The notes: a model not told the origin generated them from the letters alone. A stretch of DNA of 64,000 nucleotides from Streptomyces diastatochromogenes (GCF_002242805.1 NZ_MCGQ01000042.1:62001-126000); one strand, 5' to 3'. Positions 43,401-51,581 are shown, numbered from the stretch's first letter. Program-made: numbers and translations.

Positions 43401-44167
43401 CCTGCCAGGACGCGGTGTTCAGCTACGCCCCGTCCGGGGCGCAGTTCCTGCGGGCCGCCGCCCGCGACCGGCTGCCCGTCGGCGGGCGCCGGGTGCTGGT
43501 CACCGACCCGCGGCTCAGCCTGGTGTGGGCCGAGGTCGAGACGGAGGCGCTGCGTTCGGCCTGCTACCCGGACGCCCGGCGCTACGGCGAGTTCGTGGCC
43601 GCCGAGGGCGTGCCGGATGCGCCGGGGAACTGCGAGGACCTGCTGGCCGTGCTCCCGGGCGGCGGTCAGCCGGCGGCTCTCGTGCACGTGTCCTGCCACG
43701 GCGTGGCCGGTCCGAGTCCTACGCGATCGGCGCTGTCGCTGGCCGACGGCGAGCTGACCGTCGCCCGGATCCTGGACCACCCCGCGGCCGCGGCGCCCGG
43801 CCCGGACGGCCCGCTGGTCGTGCTCAGCGCCTGCGAGACCGACCTGAGCACGGGCGACCACGACGAGGCACTGACCCTCTCCACCGCCCTGGTCGCCCGG
43901 GGCGCGGCCGACGTGGTCGGCTCCCGCTGGGCCGTCAACGACAGCGCGACCGCCCTGATGATGGCCGCCTTCCACCACTTCCTCACCAGCCAGGACCTCG
44001 CTCCCGCCGACGCGCTGCGCGCCGCCCAGCTGTGGATGCTCGACCCGGACCGCCGGCCCCCGCCCGGCCTGGGCAACCCGCTGCGCCGCGACGCCGCCCG
44101 CGCCGACCTGAACGAGATCCACCTGTGGGCAGCCTTCACCCACCAGGGCAACCCCGCAGCCCGCTGA
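40427..44167 (+). CDS. Large CHAT-domain (caspase-like) protease with helical repeats
   Basis: A 1246-aa protein. The N-terminal 850 residues are helical, TPR-like (many A/L/R-rich pairs such as LLVTEHLSTVERLLPAEDPA, ALSMAEVLSAADERDEVQAL, AARYLREAVETDPATVPPLF, AVEALELGRALVLQTAAAAH), split by acidic linkers near residues 190-215 and 780-815. The CHAT domain follows: PPRIVLIPCGPLGVVPWHAA, His1091 in VHVSCHG and Cys1136 in VVLSACETD, the expected catalytic dyad, then GAADVVGSRWAVNDSATALM. ATG at 40427 follows a GGGGGG run. Actinomycete CHAT-TPR proteins are probable ligand-triggered proteases; the target is unknown. It precedes a TPR gene on the same strand. Confidence 0.93.
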   Translation: MADEKQWDHGGGDVAALRAWAAVAVRQAHELWPQARKNPQLPALLLVTEHLSTVERLLPAEDPARAAVVPWLGLLMKARLKGRPHADPRERAAALSHLRWTDRARPLDDRLAMMARGNLAELLIPPGIPPEARDGSGPPALAASLREQLTEALNVLARIVAGDLTTRESMVAVMESVATMLSSLPGPPGGSAPSPPQEGNDGEEEMAGPAGAVPQSEPVEKALAAAVQGVLDWARRDAVRFARLLEWLCVTVNEPRVATADAGRELADLGLDQPEFAPLHELLAALRSGGQDPRSLVERVHRAAQAAREVLLALPADAPERIRVAKFHAALLVAGNFRMPETLDFGEVDAAAMQPDPDPAARSAWRRELSLELILSTSIDNLWVSNGELARVERSAEWLREWIDALDADGAKASAARRYLAILLAHRVATAATLGGSLQDGAAALSMAEVLSAADERDEVQALFSLYTGFQLARLSRDQAALVRAAEDLIQTLSDRYASPAPDAGTRFVITGMLGLAHSERAAHTGDQADLRAAARYLREAVETDPATVPPLFAPFFPTTRAQLMTGLAMVDPRREVIDRAIAEVHRVIEESRTVPWEEARLRLALGRAMIRATTHRSDVSLLDPCIAELSRVRALAAEGHGMSLTVEVLTELSTAHWMSVVTGGPRASEDRKASLDTRREALELMAADVLLQLGAEHALAVARAATGHVLWLALRCAEDSRPAEAVEALELGRALVLQTAAAAHGVPRLLADRGHSDLAELWRAQAPQHPLQRDPREGDRVEGNAGEGQPAEEDPLPPRRAAVVAAPAPGAELPSSLRRKALAALGAGNGTGARELLGTPDASALTSALAASGADALVYLVPGEGFRPHIPGRALILRPGGAEPTVLALPLLLSPGSHQLERYLAAAADRTRKAADPDASGASRAAAETEWRAALSELCDWAWPAAVGPVLDSLEPLGRPPRIVLIPCGPLGVVPWHAARKHIPLGGHRYACQDAVFSYAPSGAQFLRAAARDRLPVGGRRVLVTDPRLSLVWAEVETEALRSACYPDARRYGEFVAAEGVPDAPGNCEDLLAVLPGGGQPAALVHVSCHGVAGPSPTRSALSLADGELTVARILDHPAAAAPGPDGPLVVLSACETDLSTGDHDEALTLSTALVARGAADVVGSRWAVNDSATALMMAAFHHFLTSQDLAPADALRAAQLWMLDPDRRPPPGLGNPLRRDAARADLNEIHLWAAFTHQGNPAAR

Positions 44168-44286
44168 GCCCCGCCCGCGCGGCGCCGGACGTCCAGCCCT
44201 CGCCCGGGATCTCGTCAACCGCTCCCGAGCCGAGTCAAGAACGGCCCCCACAGCTCCCGCAGAGCCCGGTCTTCCTGGGCCACCTG

Positions 44287-45006
44287 GTGCACCCGGAGCC
44301 TGAGGGTGGTGTTCTCGGTGGCGAGTTGACCCGCGCTCGGGCACTGCACGCGGGCGAGGACCTCAAGGCCGCCACGGCGGAGTTCGTCACCCTCGCGGCC
44401 GCGTCGGCCGACTGGGACGACGACCCGGGAAGCCACGCCATGATCGCCGCGGAGACCGCCATACTCCTCGGAGAATCCGGCGAGTTCGGCCGGGCCCGCG
44501 AAGCCGCCGACCAGGCACTCGCCGCCCACGCCCGCGCCCCGCGCTACGAGCAGCTCAGCAACTGCCTGCGCGAACTCGCCCGCCTCCAGGCCCAGCAGCA
44601 GGGCCCCGACGGCCTGGCCGACGCCCTCACCCTCCTCGCCGACGCGGGCCGGATCGCCGACGAGGCCCGCGCCGCCGAATACGAGGCCCATGGCCGTTCC
44701 CTGGACACCGCCCTGGCCTACGAACACGGACGGGTGAACGCCTACGCCGGCGAGTACGAGGATGCACTGGCCGCCCTGGAGAAGGCCCTCGCCCTGCTCG
44801 GCGAGCCGGGACGGGAGGATGACCACGTCGGCGAGTGGGCCGAGTGCATCCGCCTCGCGGGCGCCGTGGAGGGCCTGTACCTGGAACGCCCCACTCCCGC
44901 CCTCACCCGCCTCGACGCGGCGATCTCCCGCCTGACCGCCCTGGGCCACACCGAGGAGACCGAGCCGCTGACCTCCTTGGCGGCCCGGCTGCGCGACAAG
45001 AAGTGA
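44287..45006 (+). CDS. TPR-repeat protein paired with the CHAT protease
   Basis: About 239 aa of helical hairpins: LTRARALHAGEDLKAATAEF, AETAILLGESGEFGRAREAA, NCLRELARLQAQQQGPDGLA, GRVNAYAGEYEDALAALEKA, LYLERPTPALTRLDAAISRL. The repeats fit TPR units of about 34-40 residues. GTG at 44287 is the only in-frame start near the domain boundary and has no good ribosome site, so the true start is uncertain. It lies 120 bp after the CHAT stop and ends in a strong hairpin. It could be an adaptor, substrate or inhibitor of the protease, which is inference from position. Confidence 0.72.
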   Translation: MHPEPEGGVLGGELTRARALHAGEDLKAATAEFVTLAAASADWDDDPGSHAMIAAETAILLGESGEFGRAREAADQALAAHARAPRYEQLSNCLRELARLQAQQQGPDGLADALTLLADAGRIADEARAAEYEAHGRSLDTALAYEHGRVNAYAGEYEDALAALEKALALLGEPGREDDHVGEWAECIRLAGAVEGLYLERPTPALTRLDAAISRLTALGHTEETEPLTSLAARLRDKK

Positions 45007-45008
45007 CA

Positions 45009-45046
45009 CGCCGGTGCGGGGGCGACAGCGCGCCCCGGCACCGGCG
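45009..45046 (+). terminator. Terminator after the CHAT-TPR pair
   Basis: CGCCGGTG.CGGGG and CCCCGGCACCGGCG form a long stem with one bulge and a 10-12 nt loop, three bases after the TPR stop codon. Confidence 0.7.
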
Positions 45047-45166
45047 CCCACATCCTGATCGGAACACCCCCGCGTCGGCGGAGCGCTGACCAGCGTCTCC
45101 ACCCGGAGCGCCCGGAGACCCGAGCGCACTCTCCCACGGCACCGCGCTGTTCAATAGGCGGGGGTA

Positions 45167-45832
45167 CTAAAACAACTTCCAGTGGCCCTCGGAGACTACT
45201 TCGACGGTGCCGTCGGCCACCTTGATGGCGGTCTGCTCGTCAATCGCGTACGCCGGGCCCGCGATCCCGGCCGCCCATCGTTCTGCCGTGGCCATGGTGT
45301 TTTCCGGGCAAGCCGGATGATCCAGGTGCGGGAAGATCGAAAAATCAACCACGCCCAGCGTGCTGTCGCCGCCGGTGGGCGGCTTCCAGCCCACGAAGTC
45401 CTCCCCGATGCGGGGGGTCATCACCATGCTCCCGGCGCTGAGTCCCACGTAGACCGTGTCGGGCAGCGACGGCAGGAGTTCCGCCAGCCCGGATTCCCGC
45501 ATCCAGTGGCCCAGGTACAGCGCGTCACCGCCATTGACCAGCAGGACGTCGGCCTCCCGGACCCAGGAGACCCAGCGGGCTTTGTCGATGCTTGGCAACG
45601 CGGTGAGTTCCAACACGCCCACCGACTTCCACCCCAGCCCGGTCATGGGGCTGGGGGATCGTCCGCTGATGAATCGCCATGGCCCGCCCGGATCGGCGTC
45701 GGGGGCCCCGTACCCCGCGGTGGGGATGCAGAGGGCGCTGGACTCGGCGATCGGCTTGCCCAGGAGGTCGACCAACGCATCCTGGATGCTCGCGTTCTTG
45801 ATACCGGAGTCGGTGAGGAGAAGCTTCATCAT
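45167..45832 (-). CDS. Peptidase E-like (S51) serine peptidase
   Basis: A 221-aa class I glutamine-amidotransferase-like peptidase. MKLLLTDSGIKNASIQDALV opens the fold, VLLVNGGDALYLGHWM is the substrate loop, and VYVGLSAGSMVMTP holds the nucleophile elbow with Ser132; FSIFPHLDHP carries a conserved His region and GPAYAIDEQTAIKV follows. Family enzymes cleave Asp-X dipeptides or release terminal residues of cyanophycin-like products. Length is normal (about 220-230 aa). It stands alone. Confidence 0.9.
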   Translation of the reverse strand: MMKLLLTDSGIKNASIQDALVDLLGKPIAESSALCIPTAGYGAPDADPGGPWRFISGRSPSPMTGLGWKSVGVLELTALPSIDKARWVSWVREADVLLVNGGDALYLGHWMRESGLAELLPSLPDTVYVGLSAGSMVMTPRIGEDFVGWKPPTGGDSTLGVVDFSIFPHLDHPACPENTMATAERWAAGIAGPAYAIDEQTAIKVADGTVEVVSEGHWKLF

Positions 45833-45996
45833 GTCCTTCCCGAGGAATGTCGTCGACGTGGTCAGAAGCGGTAGTTGGTCTGGCTGAACGGACCGCCCTT
45901 GGCGTGACCGTACGCCGTGCCGGTGTGCTGATCGACGAACACCTCAGGCAGGGCGCGGGAGAGTCGTCACAGTGGCTGCTGGCACGAGCGGATACC
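45833..45996 (-). other. Tail of an unrecognised protein
   Basis: Leftward, one frame ends ALPEVFVDQHTGTAYGHAKG, GPFSQTNYRF and a stop near 45866. It looks like the natural C-terminus of a real protein whose front is missing. No family recognised. Confidence 0.3.
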
Positions 45997-46235
45997 TCAT
46001 GATGCCGAGAGCGGCGCTGCGCTCGGTGCCGTCCAGGAGGTAATCAGTCTCCGGATCTTCCCCATGGCGATGGCGGTGAAGGGGATGCCCTCGCTCGGAG
46101 CGACGCGGGCATCCAGCCCTTCCTCAGTGCCGATCCACAGCACCTGCAGGCTGCGCCCGGGGCCGGACAGGAGTGACCGCCCGTCCCGTTACCCGTGACA
46201 GCCAAGCGGAAGCCGCCGGAGGAGCCGACGTGAGG
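45997..46235 (-). pseudogene. murG: MurG-like (GT28) N-terminal fragment, frameshifted
   Basis: FRLAVTGNGTGGHSCPA in one frame matches the Gly-rich loop of MurG (GGGTGGHxxPA). A one-base shift then gives LQVLWIGTEEGLDARVAPSE, GIPFTAIAMGKIRR, matching the next MurG strand and loop (VLW.G...G.E.R..P..GI.F..I..GK.RR). The rest of the transferase is absent. MurG makes lipid II; this scrap is probably from a second or transferred copy. No gene was recognised between it and 46440. Confidence 0.6.
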
Positions 46236-46440
46236 ACCGTCAGGAAGCAAGCTGTTCACGATGAAGGGTTGCCATCTGGGCCGCGCTGAACTCGCTCGTG
46301 CCGTAACGGATCCCGAGCCGTCCCCCTGCTGGCTCCGCAAGCCGTCAGCCGGCTACGGGAACAAAGCATCTGGAACGGCGCGGGAATGGCATGCGACGGC
46401 GGCGCGGCACCGCACGATGAAAACAGGCTGCGCCCACACC

Positions 46441-47853
46441 TCATGCCGTAGCGCAGGTTCGCGCCGCCTCACCGAGGCGGCGGACGCCCTCGGTGAGGTC
46501 GGCGAGGTCCTCCGAGGCCGCGAAACCGAGCCGGAGGCAGGGGCCTGGTTGCTCGGCCGGGAAGTAGCGGGCGCCCGCGTTGACCGCCACACCATGGGCC
46601 CGTGCCGCGTCCGCGACGGCGAAGTCCTCGAGGCCGGGCGGGAGTTGGACCCACAAGTGCAGGCCGCCCTCCGGGATCCGGGTCGGCGTCCAGTCGGGCA
46701 GTTCGCGCGCCATGGCACCGGCCAGTACCGCACAACGCTCCCTCAGGTGCGTGGAAAGAGCGCGCAGATGCCGGTCCCATGCGGGAGTGCTCACCAGCTC
46801 CAGGGCCGCCTCCTGCAGCGGCCTGGCGACGAAGAAGTCGTCCACCCGGCGCATCCCCTGCAGTCTTCGCATCACCGGTCCACGGGCGATCACCGCTCCG
46901 ATGCGCAGGCTCGGTGAGGCCGGCTTGGTCAGCGAGGTCAGCTGGACCACTGTGCCGTCGCGGTCGTCCGCGACCAGGGGGAGGGGCACCGGGCCGCCGT
47001 GGCCGAGGTGGCGGGCGAAGTCGTCCTCGACGAGGAACGCCCCGGCGGCGCGGGCGACGTCCACGACCTGGCGGCGCCGCGCCGGCGCGAGCACGGTGCC
47101 GGTCGGATTGTGGAAGGTGGGCTGGCAGTACAGCAGCCGGGCTCCGGTCACGGCGAAGGCGTCGGCGAGCAGGTCGGGGCGGATGCCGTCGCCGTCCATC
47201 GGTACGGCCACCGGGCGCAGCCCCGCCGCGCGGGCTGCGGCCAGCGCGCCCGGGTACGTCGGCGACTCCACCAGCACGGAGCTGCCCGGCGCGGCCAGCG
47301 CCCGGAACAGCATCGACAGTGCGCCCTGGCCGCCGCCGGTGACCAGCACGTCCTCCGGGCCGACCGCGCTTCCCGCCGTTTGGGCGAAGACCGCGCGCAG
47401 CGGCGTCAGTCCCGCGGCGGGTGCCCGGTCCCAGGCGCCGGGACGGCGGGCGGCGCGGGCCAGCGCCGCGCTCAACGCCCGTTCCGGGCGCAGCGATGGG
47501 TGCAGATAGCCGCCTGCCATGGCGATGGCGCCCGAGGGCGGCGGATCCGAGAGGCCGTCCGCGGCGCCCGGATCGAAGTCACGTCCGGCGAGTGCCACTG
47601 CCTGCCAGGAGGTGTCCGGCACATCGGTGGCAGAGCGGGCGCGGCGCGGGGCGACGTAGGTGCCGCTGCCCGGGCGGGTGACCACCTCGCCCTCGGCCGA
47701 CAGTTGGGCGAACGCCCTCGACACCGTGACCGGACTGACGCCATGACGCACCGTCAACTCCCGGCTGCTGGGCAGCCGGTCACCGGGTGAGAGACGGGCG
47801 ATCTCCGTACGGAGCATCCCAACCAGCGCCTCAGTACTGCTACTCTCAGACAT
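46441..47853 (-). CDS. MocR-family regulator (GntR HTH + aminotransferase domain)
   Basis: A 470-aa PLP-dependent regulator. Residues 1-68 form a GntR winged helix (LRTEIARLSPGDRLPSSREL, HGVSPVTVSRAFAQLSAEGE, VTRPGSGTYV). Residues about 110-470 form a fold-type I aminotransferase domain with GGGQGALSMLFRAL, PTFHNPTGTVLAPARR, FLVEDDFARHLGH and PLP-binding Lys310 in TSLTKPASPSLRIG. The ATG overlaps the start codon of the divergent aminotransferase gene, so this protein almost certainly controls that operon and itself, probably sensing PLP or an amino compound. Confidence 0.93.
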   Translation of the reverse strand: MSESSSTEALVGMLRTEIARLSPGDRLPSSRELTVRHGVSPVTVSRAFAQLSAEGEVVTRPGSGTYVAPRRARSATDVPDTSWQAVALAGRDFDPGAADGLSDPPPSGAIAMAGGYLHPSLRPERALSAALARAARRPGAWDRAPAAGLTPLRAVFAQTAGSAVGPEDVLVTGGGQGALSMLFRALAAPGSSVLVESPTYPGALAAARAAGLRPVAVPMDGDGIRPDLLADAFAVTGARLLYCQPTFHNPTGTVLAPARRRQVVDVARAAGAFLVEDDFARHLGHGGPVPLPLVADDRDGTVVQLTSLTKPASPSLRIGAVIARGPVMRRLQGMRRVDDFFVARPLQEAALELVSTPAWDRHLRALSTHLRERCAVLAGAMARELPDWTPTRIPEGGLHLWVQLPPGLEDFAVADAARAHGVAVNAGARYFPAEQPGPCLRLGFAASEDLADLTEGVRRLGEAARTCATA

Positions 47854-47867
47854 GAGACAACAGAGTA
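47841..47867. promoter_or_regulatory. Symmetric divergent promoter with overlapping start codons
   Basis: TACTCT (47841-47846) and its complement AGAGTA (47862-47867) flank CATG at 47851-47854, which holds both start codons. Each TACTCT fits TAnnnT and lies 5 or 8 bases before the ATG it would drive, implying leaderless transcripts. The same symmetry could serve as a MocR operator. Confidence 0.5.
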
Positions 47868-49108
47868 ACGCTTCTCTCCCTGCTGGAGAATCGCTCCTCG
47901 ACACGGCGGCGGAGATTGCGGAGCTGCGCGCCGACACCCCGGGCTGCGAGTCGGTCATCCACTTCAACAACGCCGGCTGCGGCCTGGTGGCCCGCCCGGT
48001 CCTCGCGGCGATGACCGACCACCTCCGACTGGAGGCGGACATCGGCGGATACGAGGCCTCCGCCGCACGGGAGGTTCAGGTCCGCGACTTCTACGCGTCG
48101 ATCGCCGACCTCCTGGGCACCGCCCCCGGCAACATCGCCTTCGCCGGCAGCGCGACCCACGCGTACACCAAGGCCCTGTCGGCGATCGACTTCCGGGCCG
48201 GCGACGTCATCCTCACCACGCGCAACGACTTCATCTCCAATCAGATCGCGTTCCTCGCCCTGCGCAAACGCTTCGGCGTCGAGATCGTCCACGCCCCCGA
48301 CCACCCCGACGGCAGCGGCGTCGACGTCGACGCCATGGCGGCGCTCATGCGCTCCCGCCACCCCCGCCTCGTCGCCGCGACGCATGTACCCACCAACTCC
48401 GGCCTCGTGCAGCCGGTGGCCGAGATCGGCCGCCACTGCCGGGAGCTGGGCCTGCTCTACCTCGTCGACGCCTGTCAGTCGGTGGGGCAGTACCCGATCG
48501 ACGTGGACGAGATCGGCTGCGACCTGCTCACCGCGACCTGCCGCAAGTTCCTGCGCGGACCGCGCGGTTCGGGCTTCCTCTACGTCTCCGACCGCGTCCT
48601 GCGGGAGGGCTACGAGCCCCTGTTCATCGACATGTACGGCGCCCGCTGGGTCGAGCCCGAGACGTACCGGCCGGTGGACAGCGCGGCACGGTTCGAGGAG
48701 TGGGAGTTCCCGTACGCCACCCTGCTCGGCTGCGCGGCGGCGGTGCGCTACGCCCTGCGGGTCGGCCTGGAGCCGATCTCCCGCCGGACGCCCGCACTGG
48801 CCGCCCGGCTGCGCGACCGCCTGGCGGACATCGCCGGCATACGGCTCCTCGACCGCGGCCCGGCCCCGGCGGCGCTCGTCACCTTCGAGGTCGAAGGCCG
48901 GCAACCGCAGCCGTTCAAGACGGCCCTGGACGAGCGGGGCATCAACTCCGCCCTGAGTTTCCGGGAGTTCGCACAGTACGACTTCGGCGACAAGAACGTC
49001 GACTGGTGCCTGCGCCTGTCACCGCACTACTACAACACCGAGGACGAGGTCGACACGGTCGCCGCAGCCGTCGCCGAACTCACCGAACAGGGACGGAGGA
49101 ACCGCTGA
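47852..49108 (+). CDS. Class V aminotransferase-fold PLP enzyme
   Basis: A 418-aa fold-type I PLP enzyme of the class V/isopenicillin-N-epimerase-like group. Features: SVIHFNNAGCGLVARPVLAA, AFAGSATHAYTKAL (cofactor phosphate and ring), AATHVPTNSGLVQPVAEIGR, LVDACQSVGQYP (Asp206 contacts PLP N1), LTATCRKFLRGPRGSGFLYV with Lys232 as Schiff-base Lys. It may act as an epimerase, transaminase, lyase or desulfurase. The ATG is within the divergent promoter and has no ribosome site. It overlaps the next gene (TGATG), an MFS transporter. Confidence 0.92.
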   Translation: MRQQSNASLPAGESLLDTAAEIAELRADTPGCESVIHFNNAGCGLVARPVLAAMTDHLRLEADIGGYEASAAREVQVRDFYASIADLLGTAPGNIAFAGSATHAYTKALSAIDFRAGDVILTTRNDFISNQIAFLALRKRFGVEIVHAPDHPDGSGVDVDAMAALMRSRHPRLVAATHVPTNSGLVQPVAEIGRHCRELGLLYLVDACQSVGQYPIDVDEIGCDLLTATCRKFLRGPRGSGFLYVSDRVLREGYEPLFIDMYGARWVEPETYRPVDSAARFEEWEFPYATLLGCAAAVRYALRVGLEPISRRTPALAARLRDRLADIAGIRLLDRGPAPAALVTFEVEGRQPQPFKTALDERGINSALSFREFAQYDFGDKNVDWCLRLSPHYYNTEDEVDTVAAAVAELTEQGRRNR

Positions 49109-50415
49109 TGGCGTCGGCGAACGTGACGGCGGCCGGACCGGAGACGCCGGCCACCGGGAAACCACCCAGGACCCTCTGGCACAACGGGGACTTCCTCAAG
49201 TTCTGGCTGGGCGAGACCGTGTCGCTGCTCGGCACCCAGGTGACCACCCTCGCGCTGCCCCTCACCGCCATCCGCGCGTTCGGGGCGAGCGACGAGCAGG
49301 TGGGACTGCTGCGGTTCCTGCAACTCGCCCCCTACCTCGGCCTCGCCCTGATCTTCGGGGTGTGGGTGGACCGGGTCCGCAGACGCAGGGTCATGCTCGC
49401 GGCGAACCTGGTCCGGATGGTCCTGCTGGCGCTGGTCCCCGTCCTGCACTGGGCGGACGCCCTCAGCATGGTCACCCTGACGGTCATCGCGTGCGCCGTC
49501 GGTGTCGCGTCGGTGCTGTTCGACGTGAGCTGGATGTCGTACGTCCCCACCCTGGTCCGCGATCCCGATCATTACGTCGAGGCGAGCCAGAAGATGGGCG
49601 TCAGCTCCTCCACGGCGGATGTGGCGGGGCCCGGCCTGGCAGGCGTCCTGGTGTCGGCGCTGACCGCACCGGTGGCACTGGTCGTGGACGCCTTCTCGTA
49701 CCTGGTCTCCGTGATCTCCCTGCTGCTCATCCGCACACCCGAGCCGCGTCCGGAGCAGGGCGCTCGCCGCCACATCTGGTCGGAACTGCGGGACGGCCTC
49801 CGCTGGGTCATGACGGACAGGATCCTGCGAGCCCTGGCGCTCGTCGGATTCTGCTGCAACTTTTCCATGATCACCGTATGGACGATGTTCCTGCTCCACG
49901 GCACACGCGACCTCCACCTCGCCCCGTCGGTCCTCGGCGGCATCTTCGCCACGGCCTCGGTCGGGGGCCTCATCGGCGCGTTGATCTCCGGACGGGTGAT
50001 CAAACGGTTCCGCCTCGGACGCGTCTACTTGCTGGCCCAGTCGGCCCTACTGCTCGGCCCGAGCCTCCTCGCCACCGCCGCCGGCCCGAGCTGGCTGGTG
50101 ATCGCGATGTGCGTGGCGTCCTTCTTTGTCACGTACCTGGGACTCGGCGTCGCCAATGTCATCATCGTCAGCCTCCGCCAGACGAGCACCCCCGCGTCGA
50201 TGATGGGACGGATGACCGCGGCTTTCCGGACGCTGTTGTTCGGCGGCGGCGCACTCGGCGGCCTGTCCGCCGGTCTCCTCACCGGCGCGCTCGGCGGCAG
50301 AGGCGCCCTGACCGTCGCGGCGATCGGCTCCGCCGCCGTGGCGATCGGACTCTTCGCGTCCCCGGTCACCAGGCTGGCAGCCCTGCCGTCACCGACTGAG
50401 CGACGTGTGCAGTGA
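49108..50415 (+). CDS. MFS transporter (12 TM, EntS-like exporter)
   Basis: A 435-aa major facilitator: GGAGGA precedes the ATG and the start overlaps the aminotransferase stop. GDFLKFWLGETVSLLGTQVT and LALPLTAIRAFGASDEQVGL form the typical N-terminus of MFS_3/EntS-type exporters; DRVRRRRVMLAANLVRMVLL is motif A, and KMGVSSSTADVAGPGLAGVL and LRQTSTPASMMGRMTAAFRT are later signatures. About 12 hydrophobic helices. It probably exports the product of the aminotransferase, or protects against it, under MocR control. The product is not known. Confidence 0.92.
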   Translation: MASANVTAAGPETPATGKPPRTLWHNGDFLKFWLGETVSLLGTQVTTLALPLTAIRAFGASDEQVGLLRFLQLAPYLGLALIFGVWVDRVRRRRVMLAANLVRMVLLALVPVLHWADALSMVTLTVIACAVGVASVLFDVSWMSYVPTLVRDPDHYVEASQKMGVSSSTADVAGPGLAGVLVSALTAPVALVVDAFSYLVSVISLLLIRTPEPRPEQGARRHIWSELRDGLRWVMTDRILRALALVGFCCNFSMITVWTMFLLHGTRDLHLAPSVLGGIFATASVGGLIGALISGRVIKRFRLGRVYLLAQSALLLGPSLLATAAGPSWLVIAMCVASFFVTYLGLGVANVIIVSLRQTSTPASMMGRMTAAFRTLLFGGGALGGLSAGLLTGALGGRGALTVAAIGSAAVAIGLFASPVTRLAALPSPTERRVQ

Positions 50416-50834
50416 ACGCCAACGCCGTCGTACCGAGGCCGTCGTGGTGTGCTGTCCGGAATCGCGGCGGCTGAACTGCGGTCCTGCAGGTTGGCTGAGA
50501 TTGCCGCAGGTGTGGTGAGAACGCCCACAGGCGCCTGGTGGATGGCGGCCTTTCATGGGCAGTGGTGATTTCGAGGCGCTTCCGGCGTTCTCTCATCCCC
50601 TTTCCTGGCGGCACGAGTTGAGTATGGCGAGCGCGGATTGTGGGCGTTGGATGTGGTGGGATTAGGTCAGGGGCTGGCGCGGCGGTGGGCAGGCTTCAGT
50701 GAGCCAAAGTGGGTCACCTTGGCGGCTTTCTTCAGAATGTCCGTCAGAACGCGTGTAACGAAGGTGCGGACCGAGGCGGACTGGAACCTCGCGTGGCTGA
50801 CCGAGGTGTGCGATTTGCTCTGAACCGGCAGTTC
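50416..50834. other. No convincing gene
   Basis: Two short plus-strand frames (50558 and 50638 starts) show no recognised domain and weak ribosome sites. One ends RTEADWNLAWLTEVCDLL. No strong hairpin was found after the MFS gene. Confidence 0.35.
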
Positions 50835-51581
50835 TCAGCGGTAACTGGCGGCCAGGGTGGTGAGGACCCGCCGGGTCTTGTTCTCGGGGTTCTCGGAAAT
50901 CACTACCCCCAGGTCCCGCACAGCGGATTCGAGTTTCTTCTGCTTGTGTTTGGCCCGCGCCTCGAACTGGTCGGCTTTCTCGTCGTCTTTGGGCTTGACC
51001 CGGATCGACAGTTCGAGGAAGTCCAGGTCTGCAACCGACCACCGCTCCAGGTCGACCTCCAGGTCGTCCAGCGGAACGTTGTTGAACTTCGTCGAGGAAA
51101 TCGGACCCAATGCGGCAAGTTCGGTGATGTGCACTGTGGGTGCACATTTCTGCAAGAAATGCTGCTGCCGGTCGTCGAGCGAAGCGGCGGCATTGGCCCC
51201 GGGTGCCACGGCGTACAGGAGCGCCCCCTGCGGGCGGGTGCGCGTGGCGGAGGCGGCGAGTACTCGGCGGCTTCCCGACCAGTCCTGCTCGATCTTGTAC
51301 TCGAACGACTCCCTGTCGAACCGGCTGGAGAACTGGCCGACCAACTGTGCCTCGGTGCACGGACGCAACTTGACGGTTAAATCGTCCGGGGTGTCCCCAC
51401 TTCTGAACCTGACAATCACACCGCTGTCCAGCAATAGCCGGCCGTCCGATATCTCCTGGAGATCCTCGGCGAACCAGATGAGGCGCTTCTGTACCGGGCC
51501 CTGTGGCTGATCCAACGTCGACAGAGCATCCGCGATATTACCGTCGATGTTGACCTTGATCTCGGCCGGAAAGTTCATCAC
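50835..51581 (-). CDS. Hypothetical protein with CYTH-like strand pattern
   Basis: A 248-aa soluble protein. N-terminal sequence FPAEIKVNIDGNIADALSTL, then strands with alternating charge: GVIVRFRSGDTPDDLTVKLR, FEYKIEQDWSGSRRVLAASA, and a C-terminal helical half with EVDLERWSVADLDFLELSIR, VKPKDDEKADQFEARAKHKQ, KKLESAVRDLGVVI. The pattern of charged beta strands (VKLRPC, EYKIEQDW, ELSIRVK) recalls CYTH/triphosphate tunnel enzymes, but the ExExK start is not clear. Coding GC3 is good. The CYTH idea is tentative. Confidence 0.6.
   Translation of the reverse strand: MMNFPAEIKVNIDGNIADALSTLDQPQGPVQKRLIWFAEDLQEISDGRLLLDSGVIVRFRSGDTPDDLTVKLRPCTEAQLVGQFSSRFDRESFEYKIEQDWSGSRRVLAASATRTRPQGALLYAVAPGANAAASLDDRQQHFLQKCAPTVHITELAALGPISSTKFNNVPLDDLEVDLERWSVADLDFLELSIRVKPKDDEKADQFEARAKHKQKKLESAVRDLGVVISENPENKTRRVLTTLAASYR

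Noticed and set aside
41666-44344. 892-codon open frame on the minus strand
   Set aside because: It is antisense to the CHAT gene and open only because of high GC3; its translation has no motif.
40427-45046. A named CHAT defence system such as a CRISPR-guided craspase
   Set aside because: No gRAMP, CRISPR array or gasdermin gene is in the window; only the CHAT-TPR pair can be supported.
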